Below, one piece after another: positions 16,889 to 25,054 of a stretch of DNA of 64,000 bases (its first letter is position 1; each line of letters opens with the position of its first letter). Source of the stretch: Ruminococcus sp. Phil11 (GTDB lineage: Bacteria > Bacillota > Clostridia > Oscillospirales > Ruminococcaceae). A program made the position numbers and the translations under genes. The notes under the pieces are model-generated. The model had not been told where the DNA came from, made no database searches, and worked only from the letters and a program-made list of their open reading frames with translations. Where the stretch lies: positions 1 through 64,000 of the forward strand of contig MSGZ01000040.1 in assembly GCA_001940925.1 (NCBI GenBank). The letters are read 5' to 3'.

Positions 16889-17779
16889 ATGGTAATAAAG
16901 GAAATAGAAGTCAAAGGTATTATGACCAAATCGAATCTTCCTGTCTCAGACTATTCGGTCAATCCCTATGTAGGCTGCGCACACGCCTGTAAATACTGCT
17001 ATGCCAGCTTTATGAAGCGCTTTACTGATCACCCCGAACCATGGGGAGAATTTGTTGACGTAAAGAACTGGAAGCCCATACAGAAAGCTGAAAAATATGC
17101 AGGCAAGGAGGCGTTTTTCGGCTCTGTAACCGACTGCTACCAGCCGTGTGAAGCAAAGTATATGCGCACACGTCTGCTGCTCGAACAGCTTCAGGGAAGC
17201 GGTATTTCCATAAGTATCGCCACAAAATCAGACCTTGTTCTGAGGGATTTAGATTTGATCAAGACCTTTCCGAATGCAAGGGTATCTTTTTCAATAAATA
17301 CTCTTGATGAGAAGTTTCGCAGTGAAATGGACAAAGGCGTGAGCATTGAACGCAGACTCGATGCAATGCGGCAGCTTTACGAAGCAGGTATCAAGACAAC
17401 TTGCTTTATTTCACCAATATTCCCCAGAATAACAGACCCGGTCGCTATCATAGAAACGGCGAAAAAGCATTGCAATCTTGTATGGCTCGAAAACCTTAAT
17501 CTCCGGGGAGATTACAGAGTTCGTATTCTGGACTGGATAAATGAAAACCACCCTGAGCTGAATGACTTGTATCATAACATCTACAGTAAAAAAGACCGCA
17601 GCTATTGGAGTGAGCTTGATACAAAGCTGCGTGAGTTTACGGCACGGGAAGGTATGACATATCTGCGAGACGACGATTCACGCATGAGCAGTTTCGGTGA
17701 GCCGCCTGTGGTGGTAAACTATTTCTTCCATGAAGAAGTGAAAAAATCTGCAAAAAATAAATCCAGTAACAAAACATAA
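16889..17779 (+). CDS. SPL-type radical SAM protein
   Basis: 296 residues. The radical SAM cluster motif is CAHACKYC (C30, C34, C37) within NPYVGCAHACKYCYASF, as in spore photoproduct lyase-like/Rv2578c-type proteins (COG1533). The SVTDCYQPCEAKY block (around residues 80-92) is also characteristic of this group. C-terminal tail is lysine-rich. Binds a 4Fe-4S cluster and S-adenosylmethionine; substrate unknown. It is the last gene of the hydrolase-adenylation-GNAT run and ends before the terminator at 17912. Whether it acts in the same pathway or is a passenger cannot be told. Confidence 0.88.
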   Translation: MVIKEIEVKGIMTKSNLPVSDYSVNPYVGCAHACKYCYASFMKRFTDHPEPWGEFVDVKNWKPIQKAEKYAGKEAFFGSVTDCYQPCEAKYMRTRLLLEQLQGSGISISIATKSDLVLRDLDLIKTFPNARVSFSINTLDEKFRSEMDKGVSIERRLDAMRQLYEAGIKTTCFISPIFPRITDPVAIIETAKKHCNLVWLENLNLRGDYRVRILDWINENHPELNDLYHNIYSKKDRSYWSELDTKLREFTAREGMTYLRDDDSRMSSFGEPPVVVNYFFHEEVKKSAKNKSSNKT

Positions 17780-17911
17780 GACAAACTTTCAGTATATCAA
17801 TAGCCCGTAGTCTATTGGAACACCTGCAAACCGTTCCGTACAAGTCCAATTCAGCATTTTGGAGCATACCACAATCGGCACAAACCCTATTGGAACTGAA
17901 CACAAACCGCA

Positions 17912-17957
17912 AGCTCTCGGAAATGCTCTGCAAGCGTTTCTGAGGGCTTTTTCTTTT
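17912..17957 (+). terminator. terminator of the cargo operon
   Basis: AGCTCTCGGAAA pairs with TTTCTGAGGGCT (two G-U pairs), followed by TTTTTCTTTTC. The 130 bases before it carry CTATTGGAAC twice (17813 and 17888) and no gene. Confidence 0.65.
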
Positions 17958-18028
17958 CAGCGGTTAGTTTTCCGCTCCGCAGGGGTGGAGGGCGCTGTGG
18001 GGCTTCTCCGTTCGGCTGACGGGTATTA

Positions 18029-18622
18029 TCAAGCAGAGGACGGCTCGGTGATGCCGTGAGTGGCTTCATACTCCCTGACACGGCGGTAAAAGGTATTTGC
18101 CGACAAGCCCATTCTCCGCATAAAGTCCCTGCCTGTGATGTTCTTCGACTTCCATTCCCCATAAAGCTGACCGAACCTTGTCCAGTCGATTTCAATGGGT
18201 TTCCGTCCCGTATACTTGCCCTGTGTCTTGGCGATCTCGATGCCCTCACGCTGTCGCTGTTTGAGCTGTTCACGCTCCAACTGAGAGAGGGCGGCGAACA
18301 CGGTCAACATGAATTTGCCTGACGGAGTATCGGTGTCGATATTCTCCTTGTGGCTGACGAGAGTAACGCCCTTTTCCGTGAGTGTGTCGATGATGTTCAG
18401 CAAATCCTTTGTGGAACGTCCCAGACGGCTGATACTCTCGATGTAGAGGGTATCTCCTTCACGCACATAGTCAAGCATAGCGTGAAGCTGTGGGCGGTCT
18501 GCGTTTGCTCCCGACATCTTCTCGGAGAAGATGCGGTCAACCTGATAGTCGCACATGATCTCCTGCTGACGGGCTGTCTCCTGATGCTCCGTGGAAACAC
18601 GGATATAACCAATTTTGCTCAT
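18029..18622 (-). CDS. serine resolvase/invertase
   Basis: 197-residue small serine recombinase. N-terminal catalytic domain begins MSKIGYIRVSTEHQ with the nucleophile Ser10; SISRLGRSTKDLL and LSQLEREQLKQRQREGI follow; a C-terminal helix-turn-helix (about 150-190) binds the site. It probably resolves multimers of the circular form or a cointegrate, since the large serine recombinase handles integration. It begins 15 bp past the relaxase stop in the same direction, forming a mobC-relaxase-resolvase unit. Confidence 0.92.
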   Translation of the reverse strand: MSKIGYIRVSTEHQETARQQEIMCDYQVDRIFSEKMSGANADRPQLHAMLDYVREGDTLYIESISRLGRSTKDLLNIIDTLTEKGVTLVSHKENIDTDTPSGKFMLTVFAALSQLEREQLKQRQREGIEIAKTQGKYTGRKPIEIDWTRFGQLYGEWKSKNITGRDFMRRMGLSANTFYRRVREYEATHGITEPSSA

Positions 18623-18637
18623 ACATAAATCCTTTCT

Positions 18638-20050
18638 TTATTCAAGCTGATTTTTCTTTCTTTTTGCAGCTTCTTCATTCTGTAAATACCGCTGAACGGT
18701 TCTCTGACTGTCACGCTTCTGCTGTATCTGCCGTGCAAGCCTGTCCGCTTCTTTTTTGTAGAAATTGTACTCGGCTGAACTCTTGGCGTATTGCTCACGG
18801 AGCTTGGTCTGCATTTCCTTCAAATACTCAACAGTAGGGATTTTCTTGTCGGGAAACATCTCTTTTACCTTAGCAGAATATTCCTTGTACTGCTCCAATT
18901 CATAGGCACAATTCTTGGCATATTTCTTTTGTTCTCTGCCCGTAAGCGAACGGTACTGCTGATTAAATTCCCTGTATTTGAAAAGCTCCGAAAGAACAGG
19001 TAACTGCTCCTCAATCTCGTCAAACTTCTTTTTGGCTTCTTCCATATCGCTCAATGCTTTCATACGCTTTGCAAAGGCGGTATGAGCTGCACTCTCCAAT
19101 TCTTCAAGGGTAGAATTACTTGCGGTCATCTCGTTGAGAGCCTTGCTCGCCGCTTTCATATTCTCACGGTCTGCCCAGTTCTGCAAGCCCTGAGACTGCT
19201 GAAATCTCTCCGCTGTTGTACGGATAATCTTGACTTTCGGGCTGTGCGACATTTGGTATTTATAGCTCTCGATACGCCGCACGATCTGCTTGCTCTCGTA
19301 GAAGTAGCCCAGCGTTTTTGCACGGGTGAATTTTGCCCTCGGATTGCGTTCTTTCTGCTCGGCAAGCATAAATTTCAGGTCGATCTTGTGGTCGGGATTG
19401 TAGTCCACAAGTATGCCGTACTCGGCACACTTGGCAAGGAAATCCGCAAAGTCCTCACTGACCTTGATAACCTCGTCAATGGTTCGTTTAAGCTGTTCTT
19501 TCCATGACATATTCTGCTTGTCAAGCTCCCATTCCCAATGGCTCTTGCCCTTAGACAGATGAGGATTTTCTATCGTCGAAAGTCCGTGCTTTCTGCATAA
19601 CTCGTCCGATACCTGACGGAGCTTTGTCCACGCTCTTTCGGGTATCTTTCCCTGATTATGTTCCGTTTCAAAAGTCTTGCCCGTATAGAAATTTACGTTG
19701 TTTACTATGATGTGGTTATGGATATGTTCATGGTCTACATGGACGGCAAGCACATATTGATACTCGTCATTAAAAAGTGCCTTGCAAAGTTCCTGCCCGA
19801 TAAGCAAAGCCCGTTCGGGTGTGACCTCACCGGGGGCGAACGATTGTATTATGTGCTGGCACTCGCTTCGGCTTCGTCCTGTACCGACTGACTGCCTGAT
19901 GTTTCTGAATTGTTCTGATGCTCCACATGGAGTAGATACGCACAAGTTGCTAACAACATATTTGCCGTCTGCGGTTTTGTCTGGGTTGCAGATATAAGCA
20001 ATTGCACCGTATGTTCCCGTGTGGATCGTATGGATACGAGTAATCGCCAA
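18638..20050 (-). CDS. MobA/VirD2-type relaxase
   Basis: 470 residues. Nicks the element's transfer origin and leads the DNA strand in conjugation. Motif III histidines are clear: HVDHEHIHNHIIVNNV (104-119). The N-terminus MAITRIHTIHTGTYGAIAYICNPDKT is typical of clostridial mobilization relaxases, with the catalytic Tyr probably in that region. The C-terminal third is a long charged, coiled-coil-like region. The start codon is TTG at 20050 with AGAGG nearby, and the gene overlaps mobC by about 200 bp. Needs a helper ICE for the secretion channel. Confidence 0.92.
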   Translation of the reverse strand: MAITRIHTIHTGTYGAIAYICNPDKTADGKYVVSNLCVSTPCGASEQFRNIRQSVGTGRSRSECQHIIQSFAPGEVTPERALLIGQELCKALFNDEYQYVLAVHVDHEHIHNHIIVNNVNFYTGKTFETEHNQGKIPERAWTKLRQVSDELCRKHGLSTIENPHLSKGKSHWEWELDKQNMSWKEQLKRTIDEVIKVSEDFADFLAKCAEYGILVDYNPDHKIDLKFMLAEQKERNPRAKFTRAKTLGYFYESKQIVRRIESYKYQMSHSPKVKIIRTTAERFQQSQGLQNWADRENMKAASKALNEMTASNSTLEELESAAHTAFAKRMKALSDMEEAKKKFDEIEEQLPVLSELFKYREFNQQYRSLTGREQKKYAKNCAYELEQYKEYSAKVKEMFPDKKIPTVEYLKEMQTKLREQYAKSSAEYNFYKKEADRLARQIQQKRDSQRTVQRYLQNEEAAKRKKNQLE

Positions 20051-20601
20051 ACTTCCTCTAACCTCTCTTTCATATCGGCAATATCTTCATCGTAAAGTTT
20101 GCCGCCTTTGTTGACACGGTGGGCTACCTGATTGAACGAATTGGAGATAGACGAAATATACCTTGCTATCTGCTTGATGTCCTCGGTATCTTCCTCCACA
20201 TTCATCACGGTGAGTGCAGAATAACGGCAAAAATCGCCCCTGCTTCTGAACGATGTTTCCGCATATCTGCGGTTGATCGCTTCAAGCTCCATGTCGTTCA
20301 CTCGGAATGTGATAAGGTGCTTGCGTACCTCGCTCGGCTCGGTGTCCTGCGGTGGTGATTCGCCCTCGGCATTTTCGGGCGGTTCGGTGAAATCAACCTC
20401 GCCCGTTTCGGTGACTTCAAGCATTGGAACAGGCTCGGCATCGGTGTCCTCGGCGGTTGTCTGCTCGTCACTTTCGGACTGCAATTCTTCCTGCATTTCG
20501 TCCGCATAGGTGTGGGCAAGTTCTTCCGCAAGTTCCTCGACTTGCTTGTGTTTGAACAGCTTTGCAAGGAAACCCTTTTCGGGCTTTTTGAATATTGACA
20601 T
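19849..20601 (-). CDS. MobC-like relaxosome accessory protein
   Basis: 250 residues from ATG 20601 (AAAGGAG site). A basic N-terminus (KKPEKGFLAKLFKHKQ) and an acidic low-complexity linker to about residue 90 precede a MobC/ribbon-helix-helix-type domain: ITFRVNDMELEAINRRY through SSISNSFNQVAHRVNKGG, the MobC hallmark. It would help the relaxase at oriT. The last 65 residues lie in the 202-bp overlap with the relaxase gene in another frame. They have low-complexity composition, so the functional part may end before the overlap. Confidence 0.87.
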   Translation of the reverse strand: MSIFKKPEKGFLAKLFKHKQVEELAEELAHTYADEMQEELQSESDEQTTAEDTDAEPVPMLEVTETGEVDFTEPPENAEGESPPQDTEPSEVRKHLITFRVNDMELEAINRRYAETSFRSRGDFCRYSALTVMNVEEDTEDIKQIARYISSISNSFNQVAHRVNKGGKLYDEDIADMKERLEEVWRLLVSIRSTREHTVQLLISATQTKPQTANMLLATCAYLLHVEHQNNSETSGSQSVQDEAEASAST

Positions 20602-20624
20602 TGTGTCTCCTTTCTGTATCTCGG

Positions 20625-20665
20625 TCGGCTGTGCCGACCTCTCAGGGGTCTTAGGGGAATTTTCC
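20625..20665. repeat. two short palindromes ahead of mobC
   Basis: GGTCGGC/GCCGACC with a 3-nt loop, then AGGGGAA/TTCCCCT. They lie in the mobC leader next to the long palindrome at 20677 and belong to the candidate oriT region. Confidence 0.5.
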
Positions 20666-20676
20666 CCTGACAAGCC

Positions 20677-20717
20677 GTATAAAGTTTACGATTTTCCATA
20701 ATCGTAATACTTTATAC
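20677..20717. repeat. long inverted repeat, candidate oriT core
   Basis: 17-bp left arm GTATAAAGTTTACGATT and 18-bp right arm AATCGTAATACTTTATAC, complementary with one extra base, around a 6-nt loop TTCCAT. It lies directly upstream of mobC/relaxase, where IME origins of transfer usually are. I do not recognise a known nic sequence. Confidence 0.55.
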
Positions 20718-20737
20718 CGTGCTTGTGAAAATTGATC

Positions 20738-20799
20738 GGGCGTTCCACGCCCTCACTTGTTTTTCGCCGTTCTACGGCGTTTTTTCACGCTTCTGCGTG
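20738..20799. repeat. three tandem hairpins in the candidate oriT region
   Basis: GGGCG-TTCCA-CGCCC (20738-20752), CGCCG-TTCTA-CGGCG (20765-20779, then six T) and CACGC-TTCT-GCGTG (20786-20799). Regular spacing and similar loops suggest protein binding or transcription stop. No gene is visible from 20602 to 21237. Confidence 0.55.
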
Positions 20800-21150
20800 T
20801 TTGGAGCTATGCGATTTCTCTCTGTCTCGCACGGCTCTGAGAGTATTTTACCGGGGTTCGGCGCAGTTATGATGCTGGGTGGGCGGCAGTCTGGTGAAAC
20901 CTTCCGTTCGGCTCTCCCTGAGCCGATTTTGAATGTCGATATGCTTATCGTTACATTCAAATTTTTGCCCTGTCTGACTGCCTATGAAAAACACCCTTCA
21001 CTTATCTACCGTGAAATTTGAGGTTTCGGGCATGATTTTCTGAAAAGTTTACAATTTGTTCATGACGATTCTCCCTCTTGCATAGTTTCAACACGGGATT
21101 TCTGTTGATGATGACAATGATTTTAGAGGGTGGATTTCTCGGAAATGGGA

Positions 21151-21179
21151 TTGCATTTTCGGGGGCGGTGTGTTATAAT
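21151..21179 (+). promoter_or_regulatory. promoter of the epimerase-like gene
   Basis: -35 TTGCAT (21151-21156), 17-bp spacer, -10 TATAAT (21174-21179), about 60 bp before the start codon. Confidence 0.7.
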
Positions 21180-21237
21180 TTAGGAGCAGAAGCAAATATT
21201 TAGCTTGCTTCGTAAAATACAGCTTTTGGAGTTTTTT

Positions 21238-22104
21238 ATGAATATTCTGATTATTGGCGGTACAAGATATTTTGGTATGCCTATGACAAACGATCTGATT
21301 GGCAAGGGGCATAATATCACAATCGCTACAAGAGGGAAAACACCTGACCACTATGGTGATTCAGTCTCAAGAATTATATTTGACAGAGCTGACGAAAACA
21401 GTATAATCAAATCGTTCAGCGGAAAGTATTATGATGTAATAATTGATAAGATAGCTTACTCCTCAAATGATGTGAAACGGCTTTTAGATCATGTCCGTTG
21501 TGGGAAGTATATTCTAATGTCAAGCTCGGCAGTCTACAAGGATATTCACGTCGATACAAGTGAGGGAGATTTCTCGGCAGAGATACATTCTCTCAAATGG
21601 TGTGAGCGTTCCGATTATGATTATGCAGAGGTCAAACGGCAGGCGGAATGTGCTGTTGTCCAGCAGTTTCCTGACCAGCATTATGTAGCTGTTCGTTATC
21701 CCGTTGTTATTGGCAACACTGACTATACGAAACGACTATATTATTACATTGAGTGCATACAGAATGAAACGCCGATGTTTATAGATGATATGGATTCGAG
21801 AATTAGTTTTATCCATGAGGACGATGCTGGTTTATTCTTATCGCATTTAGTTGATACAGAAATATCGGGAGCGATCAACGGCTGTTCAGACGGTGACATC
21901 TCACTCAGGGAAATGATTTGTTATATTGAAGAAAGGCTCAATAAAAAAGCAATCATTACGCCAAATGGAACACCCGCACCGTATAACGGTTATCCCGAAT
22001 ATGCAACCTTGAATACGAGCAAGGCAAAGCAAACTGGATTTTCTTTTTCAGGTATTAAGGACAGATTTTATGAGACAATAGATCACTACATTCAATCACT
22101 CTGA
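21238..22104 (+). CDS. NAD-dependent epimerase/dehydratase family protein (extended SDR)
   Basis: 288 residues. Rossmann NAD-binding motif at the very start, MNILIIGGTRYFGMP (GGTxxFG form), then LMSSSAVY as the catalytic Ser region and YAEVKRQAE as YxxxK. The conserved VRYPVVIGNTDYT strand follows. This is the group of NAD-dependent epimerases that starts with GGTRFFG, related to mRNA-binding/plastid CSP41-like proteins; sugar-nucleotide substrates are typical but unproven. More AT-rich than its neighbours. It sits inside the mobile element between the transfer region and the recombinase module, with its own promoter, so it is cargo. Confidence 0.85.
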   Translation: MNILIIGGTRYFGMPMTNDLIGKGHNITIATRGKTPDHYGDSVSRIIFDRADENSIIKSFSGKYYDVIIDKIAYSSNDVKRLLDHVRCGKYILMSSSAVYKDIHVDTSEGDFSAEIHSLKWCERSDYDYAEVKRQAECAVVQQFPDQHYVAVRYPVVIGNTDYTKRLYYYIECIQNETPMFIDDMDSRISFIHEDDAGLFLSHLVDTEISGAINGCSDGDISLREMICYIEERLNKKAIITPNGTPAPYNGYPEYATLNTSKAKQTGFSFSGIKDRFYETIDHYIQSL

Positions 22105-22323
22105 TTACAACTGAATATCCCAAACCTATGCAGAGCAACACCAGCTCTGCATTTTTTATGCCCATTTCAAAATTCCCCATAACAATTTCACGATAAGAAA
22201 AGTTTTATGGCGCACTCAACTTCTTGCGCAATGCGAATAGACTTCCCCCCGAAAGTGCGCTATAATTTTAGTGTGGGGCTGAGTAGTTCGGCTCGACTAA
22301 AAATTCAGAATGGTGGTGATGAT

Positions 22324-22653
22324 ATGGCTACAACTTCTATCGCTGACAAGCTGGCGAAGCTCGAAAAGAAGATCGCCAAGCGACAGGCAACGATCGCAGA
22401 GGAGCAGAAGCAGCTCGAAAAGGAAATGGAGGAGTACAACAAGCTCTACCTGACAGCTCTTGCAAGCAAGTATAAGCTGAGTGGCAAAGACCTGTTTTCC
22501 GCTATCGAGCGTGAGCATGATCAGCTTGAAAAGCTCCGTGACGGCGGTATGTCTGATTCGGATATTGATAGTCTGACGGACAGCTCTCCTGCGGATAAGG
22601 ACAAGGCTACTCTGTATGAGGATTCTCCCCGTACTCTGTTTGACGAGGATTGA
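22324..22653 (+). CDS. small coiled-coil protein of the recombinase module
   Basis: 109 residues. Residues 5-50 are a heptad-rich, Lys/Glu/Gln coiled coil (KLEKKIAKRQATIAEEQ), then a short helical domain (SGKDLFSAIEREHDQLEKL) and an acidic tail. Small proteins of this form precede serine recombinases in many clostridial elements; function unknown. ATG 22324 with a GGTGGTGAT site. A TATAAT at 22260-22265 suggests a promoter for this gene and the three downstream. Family not named with certainty. Confidence 0.7.
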   Translation: MATTSIADKLAKLEKKIAKRQATIAEEQKQLEKEMEEYNKLYLTALASKYKLSGKDLFSAIEREHDQLEKLRDGGMSDSDIDSLTDSSPADKDKATLYEDSPRTLFDED

Positions 22654-22669
22654 TGAAAGGGGGCTTTGA

Positions 22670-23155
22670 ATGAGTGAATACATTTACAAGGTTGGGAACG
22701 ATTATGAGAGTGACAATAAAGAGTATGTCGCTCTCAATACAGACAAAGGACAGCAGATAACGGTTGCCCTCGCCGCAAGCGGTATCCCGTTCAAAGGGCG
22801 TTTCGACAAAGAGCGTATGCTGTTCAATTATGACGGCATTTACAAGGAGTCCGTTGATGAAATTATCGCAAAATTCACCTCGGACGAGTATGCCGAACAG
22901 CGTAATGAGTTAGCGGAGCATAAGGGCGATGACTGCCTTTATTTTCTGCCTGCCGTCGCAAAGCTCCTGCGTATGACGGAGGGTACACTTAGGCGCAGAC
23001 CTCTTGACATTCAGCTTGCCGTCTGCAAGCGGTATGTCGATAACTGGTACTGCGATACTTACACGATACAGCATGAGCTGAAAGATGCGATGATGCTGAT
23101 TACCAAACTCGAAATGACAGACAGCGAGAAAGAGAAAGCTGTCGGAAAGGACTAA
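22670..23155 (+). CDS. mobile-element accessory protein of unknown function
   Basis: 161 residues, no membrane segment. Reads as two parts: an N-terminal beta-rich segment (YVALNTDKGQQITVALAASGIPFKGRF) and a helical C-terminal segment with LRMTEGTLRRRPLDIQLAVCKRY. I do not recognise the family. AAAGGGGGC site before ATG 22670; 16 bp after the coiled-coil gene and 3 bp before the next small gene, so one transcript leading to the recombinase. Its constant place in such modules hints at control of excision or transfer, which is inference. Confidence 0.65.
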   Translation: MSEYIYKVGNDYESDNKEYVALNTDKGQQITVALAASGIPFKGRFDKERMLFNYDGIYKESVDEIIAKFTSDEYAEQRNELAEHKGDDCLYFLPAVAKLLRMTEGTLRRRPLDIQLAVCKRYVDNWYCDTYTIQHELKDAMMLITKLEMTDSEKEKAVGKD

Positions 23156-23158
23156 AAT

Positions 23159-23347
23159 TTGAATACAACATCTGCCGTAGAAAAGAGAGAGAAGGCAGTT
23201 GACTATGTATCTGATGAGGGTATCAAGGTGAGAGTTTCTTACCCTGATGATGTTCCCGAAACGATCAGACAGCAGAAGATCAACAAGATGTACGATATTT
23301 TCCTCGGTGCAATGCGCCGCAACGGAACAAAGGAAACAACTGAATGA
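23159..23347 (+). CDS. 62-residue protein with TTG start, ahead of the recombinase
   Basis: Starts at TTG 23159 after GGAAAGGA; no ATG is available until codon 41. Sequence contains VSDEGIKVRVSYPDDVPETIRQQKINKMYDIF, probably a small strand-helix fold. The codon use and tight spacing (3 bp after the previous stop) support a real gene. No family recognised. Confidence 0.6.
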   Translation: MNTTSAVEKREKAVDYVSDEGIKVRVSYPDDVPETIRQQKINKMYDIFLGAMRRNGTKETTE

Positions 23348-23390
23348 TCTGGCAATCTGCCGAAAAATGATTACAGTTACAAGAACGCTG

Positions 23391-23419
23391 TTGCAATTTT
23401 CGGACGGTTGCGCTATGAT
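23391..23419 (+). promoter_or_regulatory. promoter of the large serine recombinase
   Basis: -35 TTGCAA (23391-23396), 17-bp spacer, -10 TATGAT (23414-23419). GGACGGTT/AACCGTCC (23402-23409 and 23434-23441) forms an inverted repeat around the -10, a plausible operator. Confidence 0.7.
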
Positions 23420-23425
23420 ATAGAT

Positions 23426-23441
23426 GTAAAACCAACCGTCC
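23426..23441 (-). repeat. 16-bp sequence inverted at the element's left end
   Basis: GTAAAACCAACCGTCC, the exact reverse complement of 11670-11685. It overlaps the right half of the operator-like repeat at the recombinase promoter. Confidence 0.7.
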
Positions 23442-23462
23442 AATTGCAAACGCAATTGGAGG
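23440..23462 (+). promoter_or_regulatory. hairpin covering the recombinase ribosome-binding site
   Basis: CCAATTGC (23440-23447), loop AAAC, GCAATTGG (23452-23459). The right arm takes up the first two bases of the GGAGG Shine-Dalgarno (23458-23462), so folding would limit translation of the recombinase. Confidence 0.6.
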
Positions 23463-23468
23463 TCAACA

Positions 23469-25025
23469 ATGAAAAGAACAACGAAAACAAATGACGGTAT
23501 CACGGCTATCTATGTACGCCGATCTGTCAGCGACAAGGATAAGGGCAACAACAGCTTGTCCATTTCCGCACAGAAGGAGGAATGCGTCCGCTTTGTAGGT
23601 GACTGCGAGTATCGTATCTATTGCGACGATGGAAAGTCGGGCAAAGATGTGATGCACCGTCCCGCATTTATGCAGATGATGAGCGATGCCCGTGAGGGAC
23701 TTATCAGCAGAATTATCGTGAAAAAATATGACCGTTTCAGCCGTAATATGCGTGAGTATCTTAACATTACGGACGAGCTTGACCGCTACGGTGTGACCGT
23801 TTACTCCCTCTCCGAACCGTTCAATACGGAGACAAAAGAGGGGCGTATGATGCGGAACAATCTGCTGAATTTTGCGGAGTTTGAGCGTGAAACAATCGCC
23901 GCAAGAGTGGCAGATGCGTTCAATACTAAAGCAAGAGAAACGGGCTTTTATCAGGGCGGAAAAGTGCAGTTTGGCTACACTCCCGAAAGAAGAACCATTA
24001 ACGGCAAGACAGGCTCGGTGCTTGTTCCCTCGGAGAATGCAGAAGCGGTGCGTGTGGCATATGACTTATATCAGCACCCCGAAAATTCTCTGACTGATAT
24101 TATCCGCTACATGACGGAGAACGGTATCAATGCTTCAAGACCGACACCACGCACAAAAACAGGCATTTCCAATCTTGACAGGTCGCACCTGAGCCGTATC
24201 CTTGAAAATCCGCTGTATGTAAGGGCGAATAAAGATGTGTACCGCTATTTTCTTTCCAGAGGATATGAGTTGCTTGACGATATTGAAGCCTATGACGGTG
24301 TTCACGGGCTGTTCGTTCACGCTGGCGGTGATGATACACACTTCGTCAAGGTAGCCTACCATGAGGGGCTTGTGGACGGCGATGTGTGGCTGAGAGTGCA
24401 GGACAGAAAGTCGCACCAGAGTAAATTCCCGAACAACGGCAAGGCTATGAACTCTTGGCTTGTGGGTATGGTGAAATGTGCCTGTTGCGGTTATGCGATG
24501 CACTTCAATCATTCCGTTAGAAATGAGGGAAAGAAAGTATATTATCGCTTTCTTGACTACGGCAAATATACGCTGAACGGCTGTCCTACTCCTCCGATTA
24601 AGATGAAGCCGAAACAGGTCGAGGACGCTGTGCTGACGGAAATGAAAAAGCGTATCGAACAGCTCAACATTGAAAAGCATGAGGAAAGCAAGCCCGATGC
24701 CGAAACGGAAAGTATCAAAACTGAAATCGTCCGCCTTGACAGCGAAATTCAGAAACTTATGGAAAAGCTCGCTGATGCCGATACCGTTCTGTTTGACTAC
24801 ATTCAGAAGCGTGTGAGTGCCTTGCACGAACAGAAGTCGGAGCTTGATAAAAAAATGCAGACCATGTGCCGTAAGCGTAAGGCGATCGACACAAAGCCTT
24901 TGGAAGAACCTATGAAGCAGTGGGATAAACTGACGGTGCAGGAAAAGCACGATCTGGCGGCAGCTATGATTGATGTGGTGCTTATTTCCGATGAAACAGG
25001 TATTGAGGTGAAATTCAGCATTTGA
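23469..25025 (+). CDS. large serine recombinase (integrase of the element)
   Basis: 518 residues. N-terminal resolvase domain with nucleophile Ser19 in IYVRRSVSDKDKG and the FSRNMREYL/FAEFERETIAARV blocks. Next is a recombinase domain (about 160-290) with NPLYVRANKDVY, then a zinc-ribbon-like segment (KCACCGYAMHF near 337), a coiled coil (about 395-470) and a short tail. It integrates and excises the element at a 2-bp core. It ends 52 bp before attR, the usual arrangement. The catalytic and DNA-binding parts look intact, so the element may still move. Confidence 0.95.
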   Translation: MKRTTKTNDGITAIYVRRSVSDKDKGNNSLSISAQKEECVRFVGDCEYRIYCDDGKSGKDVMHRPAFMQMMSDAREGLISRIIVKKYDRFSRNMREYLNITDELDRYGVTVYSLSEPFNTETKEGRMMRNNLLNFAEFERETIAARVADAFNTKARETGFYQGGKVQFGYTPERRTINGKTGSVLVPSENAEAVRVAYDLYQHPENSLTDIIRYMTENGINASRPTPRTKTGISNLDRSHLSRILENPLYVRANKDVYRYFLSRGYELLDDIEAYDGVHGLFVHAGGDDTHFVKVAYHEGLVDGDVWLRVQDRKSHQSKFPNNGKAMNSWLVGMVKCACCGYAMHFNHSVRNEGKKVYYRFLDYGKYTLNGCPTPPIKMKPKQVEDAVLTEMKKRIEQLNIEKHEESKPDAETESIKTEIVRLDSEIQKLMEKLADADTVLFDYIQKRVSALHEQKSELDKKMQTMCRKRKAIDTKPLEEPMKQWDKLTVQEKHDLAAAMIDVVLISDETGIEVKFSI

Positions 25026-25054
25026 AAAAGTGCGGAATTTCGGTATTTTTTAGT

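Noticed and set aside
20719-21021. 100-codon plus-strand frame in the mobC upstream region
   Set aside because: It reads through three hairpins, has no ribosome site and no protein-like pattern; the region is better explained as oriT/leader.
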